A stretch of DNA of 64,000 nucleotides from Episyrphus balteatus (taxonomy: Eukaryota; Arthropoda; Insecta; Diptera; Syrphidae). The position numbers and the translations under genes are program-made. This document shows positions 56,575 to 64,000 of this stretch, piece after piece. Position 1 is the first letter of the stretch, and each line of letters begins with the position of its first letter. The notes beneath the pieces are model-generated. The model saw nothing but the letters and a program-made list of their open reading frames with translations. It did no database searches and had not been told where the DNA came from. The stretch covers positions 160,367,718-160,431,717 of the forward strand of contig NC_079134.1 in the NCBI RefSeq assembly GCF_945859705.1, in the 5' to 3' direction.

Positions 56575-59086
56575 GTGGAGTAACTAAAGCTCAAAAATTG
56601 GCAATATTAGGGAACCCGGCCGAACAGCTTAGATTTTGATGATCTTTTTTTTCAAACGTCGGTAATTAAAAATACTTTAAAGTCTATAGATTAAAAATTG
56701 CCGGTGTTGCCGTTTTGATTTTTTAAATTTAATTGAAGATTTTTGTGAACAAAAACATAAATTAATTGATGCCAAAAGATTGTCTAGCAAAATTCAAGGA
56801 AAAAAAATATATGGGAGTGAGGGACAGTCTTCCATAGTTCAAGCGATAGATGCAATTTTCTTATTAATTGACTTCAAACACAAAAAAAAAAATTTGAACA
56901 CAACGGCAACACCTACAATATTCAAATATACATTTTTTAAAAGCTAGAAGCTTAGTCATATATGTAAAATTAAAATTAAGTTAATTGAATGAACGGCTTT
57001 TGAAAGAATGGTAATTGAACTCAGATTTTTGAAAAAAAAATTATTGAACAAATTTTAACATGTGGTTTTTTAAACTTGGTCGTAATGTAAAATGCATTTA
57101 TTTTCAAATTTTTTTGGCCGCATTTATTATGATTTCAAATTATAAAAGGAAATGTCAATATGTATTATGGTTTATGAAAAAAATTAAAAAGTATTTCATT
57201 TTCGAAGAACTTTTTTTAATAAAAGTTTTGAAAAAAATGTAACTTATTTTTTTTTTAAGTTCAACATCTAAACATAAAATTATTTTTTATTCATTTAATA
57301 ACTCTTACTGTTGAAAATTAAATAGCAAACATTTAACCCTCTACTGCATACGAAGCCAAATATGGTTGTGTCTATTTGTATGCACTTTTCTCTTCTCTGT
57401 CACAAAAAAATGGTAAAGATTCAATACAATCCTCTTCTTTGTGTTTCTGAGAATCCATAGAGATAGTTTTTTCGTGTGTCCGACACAAAATAAAGGTGTA
57501 TTTTATGATCACAGGTGAGTCGATCAGTCGTGTGCATTGGAATCGAAAGTGTAGAATATTTTCATACATTAAGTGTTAATTACTGCGTTTGTTTAGAAAG
57601 AAAAGTGGAATTAAAAATTTATTTTTGATGGATTGTCTTTTATGTATGCTATGAACCAATTTTTATTGAAAAAAAATGATTGGCCTGGTCTTGGGAGAGC
57701 AAAAAGTACGGAAGCCATATTTGGCTTCGTATGCATTAAGGGGTTTTAAATCTACAAAATTTGTTAAATTTTTTTGTTGTAAATTTTGTTCCTTTACATT
57801 TTTACTTTGCTTGGAAGCTATGTTTTACTTCAGAAATGGAGCCCCTTCACTTTTAGAGACATTTTTTTAATGTTAACCCCATTTACAGGGGCGTAACCAC
57901 AAAAAATTTAGGTGGAGGGAGGCTCACCTATAATATTTTTCAATCATTTTATTACTTTTTAGTTTTTTTAAGATCTGGGAGTGGGTGAAAATGTTGGAGC
58001 AAGACTTACTTCGAGAGTGGAAAGAATGTGAACCAGAAAAAATATATGTAACTGAAAAAACAAATTGCTTTTCTCGGTTCCATGGCTTAAAATGAGCCAA
58101 ATTTGAAGTAATTCTTAACCTTTTGTAATGCAATATATTTATTTTACTTTATTTTGTTTTTAAATGATAAATATTTATCTTTTTATAATTTTAATTTTAT
58201 TCTTTACCTAATCTGAATAAATAAAATTAGTAAAATTTCTTACCCCTTAATGCATACGAAGCCAAATTTGGCTTATAAACAAATTTTTTAAATTAATTAA
58301 TTTAAACAAATTTTTTTAATGTAAACCGTTTTGAAACAACCCAAAGAACCCATGTAAAGCATTTTTTAATTTTTTCGTCCGCTAATATTAATTCATGCAG
58401 TAGAGGGTTAAAGTTCCTATTTACCACAGTCTTTGAGAAAATTTCAATGCAAAAATTCAGTTTTAATAAAAAAAAAAATTGAAATTGATGTAATTTTTCA
58501 TTTTTTTTTTCAAAAGTGTGATATATTTTACCTTTTTTGCTTTGAAATTCAACTGATAATATTTATGGCCAAAAATTTTTTTTAAATAAATTCATATTTT
58601 ATTAGAAAAAGTTTGGAAAAAAGTCATTTTAAATTTTTCTAATAACATTTTTTTTTTAATTCTGAGTTTGAGGACCATTTTTTCAAAAAGTCTTGATTAA
58701 ATTTAGTGGATTTAAATTTAAGAGATAAGAACGAGCTTCTGGCTTTTTAAAAATGTGTTTTAAAATATTGTAGGTGTTGCCGTTGTTTTCAAAATATTTT
58801 TTTTTTTTTTTAGGTCAGAATGTTAGAAAATTGCATTTATCGCTTAAACGATGGAAGATTGTCCCTTACTGCCTTTTATATATTTTCCTTAAATTACCTA
58901 GAGAATTTTTTGCTATCATTTGTTTTATGAAATTTAATTTTAATTTTAAAAAACAATACGGCATCACCGGCAATTTTTAATATATAGACTTTAAAGTATT
59001 TTTAATTACCTACGTTTGAAAAAAAAAATCGTCAAAATCAGAGCTGTTCGGCCGGGTTCCCTAATAATTTGCTTTAGTTACTCTTC
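56575..59086. mobile_element. TA-flanked inverted-repeat element with long arms (2.5 kb)
   Basis: Arms of roughly 385 bp (56575-56960 and 58720-59086) are inverted copies. The outer words GAGTAACTAAAGC and GGGAACCCGGCCGAACAGCT are mirrored at 59035-59083. The inner words AAAAATTGCCGGTGTTGCCG and GGGACAGTCTTCCAT are mirrored near 58960 and 58856. TA lies on both sides (56573-56574 and 59087-59088). No transposase is encoded. It contains a separate TTAA-flanked element at 57337-58407, so it is a host for a later insertion. Confidence 0.75.
57337..58407. mobile_element. Non-autonomous piggyBac-like element (1.07 kb)
   Basis: The left end CCCTCTACTGCATACGAAGC and the right end ATTCATGCAGTAGAGGG share a 13-bp inverted terminus. 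TTAA flanks both sides (57333-57336 and 58408-58411). A TTAA duplication and a terminus starting CCC are the hallmarks of piggyBac. Subterminal copies of TGCATACGAAGCCAAA occur at 57346, inverted at about 57712-57733 and direct at 58250-58268, likely transposase-binding sites. A 64-codon frame at 57676-57870 has no transposase motif. Confidence 0.85.
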
Positions 59087-59088
59087 TA

Positions 59089-60360
59089 TTAGGGTGTCCG
59101 TTATTTTCCAAAGTGATGTTTTCGGGGGAGGCACCCTCCAGATCGAAAGTTTAGGACCTAAATTATGGGAATTGAGCAAAACAAAATTTGTTGGAGGTCA
59201 TTAACTCGTGCCTCTAGGGTCTTACTTTCCCCATACAAATTTGTATGGGATGTTTGTAACTTTAACAACATTTTTTTTTCTCTCAATGTAAATAATATTT
59301 TTTTTAAATGTGTGTTGATTATGGTAGCAAAATGATTCTTTGAAAAGATCACATTCAAAATTTGCCGTTGTAAAATGTTTTTATATTTTATTTTGATTTT
59401 TGAAATTATTAGGTAACTGTTTTCGTAGTTTTTGCTTTTACGTTTTATTTTATTCTTCTCAAAGTATACCACCTATCAGTTTCATTGGTTTTTAATTCTT
59501 TTCAAATACTGCATTCAAAAATGTGTGTATAAATTAAAAATTTTAATACTTTAACGAATTTTTTAATTTTTATTTGAAATTTTTGCCGTTTTTATACGTT
59601 TTAATTTATTTTTCTCGACCTACAAAGACTTGTTTACAATCTTTTTATTGGATTTTTTTCACCTAAAAAATGATTTTAAAAAAATTGAAACCAAAAAATA
59701 TGTAGGTAGTATTTTATATTATTTATTTATAATTTTGATTTTTTACCTTAATTCTTAATATAGGTATTTTTAAAAATTATTTTTCGAAAAAAAGTTTTTT
59801 TTTTATAAAAGAAATTTTGCAGTTTGTGACTTTTCATTCAGATTCTAATCAACTTTTACAAACACGTGCAACACGTTTATGCTTTTTTTCTCAATTTTGT
59901 TCTTTTAGGGGTCAAAAACTTTACAAAATAATTGTTAAGAAATTCCTCCTTACTATAATTTAATTCATTTTATAATACTAATCAACAATTTTTGACATAG
60001 TAGCGCCACCAATCCCAAATTTTCATTACACTGATTATTTGAATTAGAATTTTGCTTTTCAAAAAGGTGATGTTTTTCGGTTGAATATAAATTTTTGTAT
60101 CTATATATTGGTTTTGATTTTTTGTAATATACGATGCTTTTTTTGTCTAATAATGCAAATAACAAACCCAAACAGTTGTTTAATAAAAAAAAATTGTTCA
60201 TTTGGTCAGTAAGTCATTTTTGTAGAACCTAACTTTCCTGGATCGATTTTGGAATAGTTTCGAACTTTGATATTTTTACTTGCGATATAGGTACTACATA
60301 TATATCAAGTTATACATTCGTACAAAAAAAAAAGTTTAGATAACATTTTTCCATGACATT
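59089..60360. other. No gene recognised
   Basis: GGGGGAGGCACCCTCCAGAT at 59125 begins a less AT-rich patch to about 59240, after which the sequence is very AT-rich. A 104-codon minus-strand frame (59158-59472) is Lys/Ile-rich without motif. Confidence 0.4.
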
Positions 60361-60960
60361 ACGATGGTAGACAATGCCAAAAAAGTGGGTCCCGGAAGTC
60401 CGTCTGTCTGTATAAGGAGCTACAGCCTAAACGGATGAACCGATTAATGTCGAACTTGGTATGTAGCGTTATTTGGCGACTCTCCAGAGGGGTTTTTGGA
60501 ATTAATTTTTTTGGACTGAAAATAACGGTACTTGTCATATACCGATTTTAGTAAAATTGAAATATCTCGAAAACGGCTCTAACGATTTTGTTTAAAAAAT
60601 TCAAATGTTAGTTTCAAGCTAAGGTCTATATTTTAATGTAAAAAAATTTTTTGAAAATCATTATTAACGGTACCTTCCATAGAACCGTTTTTATTTTTTC
60701 AAATTCGAATATCTCCGAAACTTCTTATTCGATTTCAACGAAACTTTTTGTAAATATAAACCAAAAATAAAATTTCCAAAAAAAATAATTTTTGGATTTG
60801 TAAAAAAAATTTTGAAAGTTTTTTTTTGAAAAATCAAATTTTCGAAAACGGGACATTGAATTTTTTTGAAATTTTGTTTTGAGATGTTGATTAGTGATTT
60901 CTACAAAATGGCAAAACAATTTTATTTTAAAACTTTTTTTCCAAAAAATTATTTATAAAA
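60361..60960 (+). repeat. Insect interspersed repeat (GTCCGTCTGTCTGTATAAGG type)
   Basis: The sequence reads CCCGGAAGTCCGTCTGTCTG, then AGCTACAGCCTAAACGGATG and AACCGATTAATGTCGAACTT, then AAATATCTCGAAAACGGCTC and TTCAACGAAACTTTTTG. This style, with repeated statements like 'ATATCTC(G/C)(A/G)AA', is widespread in arthropod repeat DNA. It is non-coding. The boundaries are approximate and no termini were found. Confidence 0.55.
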
Positions 60961-61165
60961 AATTGTTTTTTTAAAAAAAAACGGCTGTTGAAAAGTTTTT
61001 TTCTAAAAATTCTCACATTAATATATCAATCAAAACTGCATACTTTTTTTGGAGGGCAATTTAATTTCAGATTTTATTTATTTTTTTTTTTTTAACGAAT
61101 TTTATTTTTTTTTTTCCAAATTTCTATATAAAAAGTCTTAAAAATTTAAGCAACTTTAACTCCAA

Positions 61166-61765
61166 GAGCAAGTTGGTGCGACCCAGTCGTGCATTTTATT
61201 TATTAACAAATCGTAACAAAATTTGCCTTCCTATTTCTCGAATTTTAAAAATAGGCTTACCCCCATCCATGGGGGTAAGGCTTGTCGTGGCGGATGGGCT
61301 TACGGTGACTACTACTATGAAGCTTAGAGCTATGCGATCGCGAAACTTGGTTTTGCAGAAGGGCCTCCCATGGTCGAAAAACAAATGACGGTAGCGGAAG
61401 AATTCATTTTAAGAATCAACGGTAGCGTCACCAGTTCCAGTAAGGCCGAACTACTTGGTGAACACCTTATACGAGCTACTCAGACATATTCAGAGCACAG
61501 GTCTATAAGGAGCGGCTTAGCCAACCTCTCGTCCTTGGAGTCATCAAAGGGCCTGGCCCTCCAGGTTGGGGGCTTCTGCCGCCGGGGTAACTGCCCGACC
61601 AGAAGTAGGATGTAGTTTTGGAACGATGACAAGCCTCGGATACGGACGGATTTACTGATGACGACCCTACCAAACGAAATAAGGACAATGAATTTCGGAT
61701 CTGCACGTGGAATGTTAGGTCCCTTAACAGACCACGTGCAGCCGAACAAAAAAAAATAAAGGAAT
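61166..61765 (+). mobile_element. 5' part of a non-LTR retrotransposon, truncated with poly-A
   Basis: A GC-richer block with CCATCCATGGGGGTAAGGCT and TTGGGGGCTTCTGCCGCCGG looks like a LINE 5' untranslated region. From 61629 a frame reads ASDTDGFTDDDPTKRNKDNE, then FRICTWNVRSLNRPRAAEQ. TWNVRSL is the start of the apurinic-like endonuclease domain of non-LTR elements, whose conserved Asn helps bind metal. The frame runs straight into a poly-A-rich tract at 61747. So only the 5' end and a stub of the endonuclease remain, with no reverse transcriptase. A direct joining of a 5' region to an A-tail suggests an internally deleted, possibly SINE-like copy. A target duplication was not proven. Confidence 0.75.
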
Positions 61766-63504
61766 GGCACTTATTTTATTTTTCACATACATTTATGTTA
61801 TATAGGTATTCTTTGTAGTTTTAGTCTAGCATCCAACGTTTATCTGTATCGCCTTTCCTAATTACCTAATCTCCATTTCATTAGTATTATATTTCTTTCA
61901 TAACAACCATACAATACATATAAAAATCTACCCACATAAAAACAATATGTCTGCCTCTTCCACATACGCAGCAGCTTATACGCAGTTCTTATAATTCACA
62001 TTCATCACAACATTATCTTGCTAATAATTATGACCAGCATCGTTCTCATATCCTTCTCCTTCTCTTGTATGTAATTTGGATTTAATATACGCCATGTTCG
62101 ACATCTGTCAAAATTGCCTCCAGACCTTTTCATTCTCCATACACAGTCATTCAAATTTGTAACAAATGGCTAATTATTTTGGCATCAGGTTTCTATTGTC
62201 CTCTTTGGCACTCATGTTTCCCCAACAAAAACATTAACAACACACTTTCCCCAAAATATACACACACACACACTCACAGGAGAAATAAACACACATAACC
62301 TGGAAATCAAATCCAAAATGATAGAAACAGAGAGACAAAATATAGGAGTTTAGGGATTCAGTATTCAGAGTACACAAATCCATCATCTCGGGGAAAGGAA
62401 AAAAAAAAAGGAAATAATAAAATTACCACTCACTCCTTTTGGAAATGAAAGTCCTATAGCATTTTGTCGGTGTCCTAGTGTCCTGCCCAAGTCTTTTATC
62501 ATTGTAACATAGATAAGTAGATTAGCTGTGTCATTCAGCAGAGAGGGATGATAATAACGTTTATTTGGTAACATCATTTTTATTTGAGTGTTTTCTGATG
62601 AAAGTGTCGTCTCTTCTTTTTAGGGCATACAAAATCACAAACATACACAACAGTTGTGAAGCATTTTTTTGTCCTTGTTTCATCAATCAATATTACAAAG
62701 ACGAAAAAAAAAAAACTTTATTGAATAAGGTTTGAAAGTCGTTATAGGAATGATATTGGTATCAAGGAATAGTGACAGTAGGACATAGGACAATTTCTTC
62801 CAAGAAATATGAAGTTTTCTTCCTTGAACTAGAAATTCATTAACAATCTTTCAACGTATGAACTTTTGGAGAAATCAAAAGTAGGTAACTATTTTGGAAA
62901 TTTAATCCACCAGGTGCATAGGACAGGAATTTCAATAAACAGTTTGTGTCCTGAAATTTGTTCTCAGGTATCCTTCGTCGGTCCTCGCAGATCAACAGCT
63001 GTTGATACAAAGGTGAAAACTGAACCCATGTCATATTCATGCTCACATAATTTCTTAGAAGTTTACTATTTCAACTCTTGACATGAGAGTTCTTTTGGGC
63101 ACTTTTACATAACCTTTGACTTTGCACGTAACGTGATAGTAGTTTTCTGTTGAATTTGTTCATAAGATATTCGTATAGAAAAATTTCTTATGACCATTCT
63201 TTTGTGGGTGAACTTTCGTTACGACAAAATCTTTTGATGAAATATGTAAATTTTTTGTGACCATTTCTTTACTTTGCAAATCTTTGAAATCCTCCAGAAC
63301 CCATAATTTCTATTCGACGCGGAACCAGTATCAAGACAATGGTATGTGGCACTGCCTTATTTTATAGTGCAAGTACTTTCACTATAGTGTTTTTTTTTTT
63401 TTTTTGTTTGTCGCCTTATCTTTTTTTAACACTAGTTTCTCGAACTGTTGGATTTGGGTTTAAATGACGGCTGACATATTTTCAAATGGAGTCAGAAATG
63501 TTTA
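61766..63504. other. Unique-looking non-coding sequence; no gene recognised
   Basis: Composition is less extreme from 61850 to 63100. ACACACACACAC lies at about 62262. A minus-strand stretch at about 62429-62477 is open between a GGGCAG and a GTGAGT, but its acceptor lacks a pyrimidine tract, so no exon is claimed. Frames of 64-71 codons have no domains. Confidence 0.4.
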
Positions 63505-63860
63505 ACTCAGAATACTTAAGACCCAAAATTCTTAAAACTGAAAACTCTGAAAATTCAAAATCTCTAAAAACTTAAAACACCGAAAACCTAAAAATCTCTT
63601 AAATCCGAAATCTCTTAAACCCAAAATCCTAAAAATTAAAACCCGAATACCCAAAATCCTGAAAACCCAAAAACTCAAAGAGATATCAATAGGACTGAGT
63701 ACTGTTTCAAATGAATTTGCTCAAATTTATTCACTATACAGTACCTTCATTATATAATTTTATGGGAATTCGATTTCAAGATTTTGAGTTTTTGGGACTT
63801 TTGGTTTTTGAGATTTTTGTTTTTGGCGCTCCTGGGGTTTCGTTATTTTGAAGTTTTAGA
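63505..63860. repeat. Foldback-like pair of reiterated short-unit arms
   Basis: From 63505 to 63690 the DNA is a degenerate run of AAAA(C/T)CC(G/T)AAAA-type units (ACTTAAAACACCGAAAACCT, CCCAAAATCCTAAAAATTAA). From 63772 to 63860 there is the inverse style (GATTTTGAGTTTTTGGGACT, TTTTGGTTTTTGAGATTTTT). The arrangement resembles the arms of the 10088-10844 element but with different units. The termini are not clear. Confidence 0.5.
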
Positions 63861-64000
63861 TTTTTTTTCTACCCCAACACATTTTTAGATTGCTATTGTG
63901 TCAAAAACATTTTCAAAGAATATTTTTGAAAGTTTTGGCATCAAAATTTCAAGAACAAATTTCGCAAAACATCGCAACTTTATTGTTTGATTTTTTTTTA

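Noticed and set aside
57916..57962. 47-nt minus-strand stretch between CCCACTCCCAG and GTGAGC that phases with the 53230 candidate
   Set aside because: The insert is Lys-rich AT sequence (LKKLKSNKMIEKYY) inside the piggyBac-like element, so it is more likely repeat DNA.
1..64000. CRISPR arrays, bacterial operons or phage genes
   Set aside because: The window has no regularly spaced direct repeats, ribosome-binding sites or dense coding; all signs are eukaryotic.

Overview
This 64 kb window looks like nuclear DNA from an insect, most likely a fly (Diptera). The DNA is strongly AT-rich and full of long poly-A and poly-T runs. It has no dense coding tracts and holds many small inverted-repeat transposons: hAT-like with 8-bp target duplications, TA-flanked Tc1/mariner-like, and TTAA-flanked piggyBac-like. 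It also has two non-LTR retrotransposon fragments and two decayed tRNA-like sequences. No complete protein-coding gene, rRNA or confident functional tRNA could be recognised. The window is best read as intergenic DNA or the inside of a very long intron.

Layout. 1-13.8 kb: two interleaved repeat families, called A and B here. Family B carries an 817-bp hAT-like insertion with target duplication ACCCCACT and a foldback insertion that contains a perfect 82-bp palindrome. A TA-flanked MITE and a minus-strand reverse-transcriptase relic (YADD motif) follow. 13.8-14.1 kb: a GC-richer, promoter-like island with a TATA box and a 33-codon ORF. 15.9-18.6 kb: family A copies, then a 2.06-kb element with 39-bp termini and unusual GC-rich inner repeats. 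19-26.7 kb: unique islands, nested family A foldbacks, a 138-bp MITE, a tRNA-like sequence and the longest ORF (184 codons). 26.9-29.2 kb: two more inverted-repeat elements, one made of reiterated modules of roughly 150 bp. 29.2-36.3 kb: mostly unique sequence. 36.3-45.2 kb: foldbacks, a GC-rich inverted-repeat element holding a tRNA-like core, a 420-bp hAT-like MITE (target duplication CTAACAAC) and another family B copy. 48.6-51.6 kb: a large nested inverted repeat with arms of about 0.68 kb. 53.5-54.0 kb: a TA-flanked element. 56.6-59.1 kb: a 2.5-kb inverted-repeat element containing a 1.07-kb piggyBac-like MITE. 61.2-61.8 kb: the 5' part of a non-LTR retrotransposon.

Genes. The only gene signals are short open stretches bounded by good splice sites. 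Four are on the minus strand (53.2, 40.8, 18.8 and 8.3 kb) and have reading phases that can be joined in genomic order without a stop. This would fit a minus-strand gene with microexons separated by introns of 10-22 kb. The 50-nt stretch at 40.8 kb is the most convincing. A plus-strand 76-nt stretch at 55.3 kb is a weaker candidate. Chance matches of this kind are expected in AT-rich DNA, so RNA data or conservation must decide.
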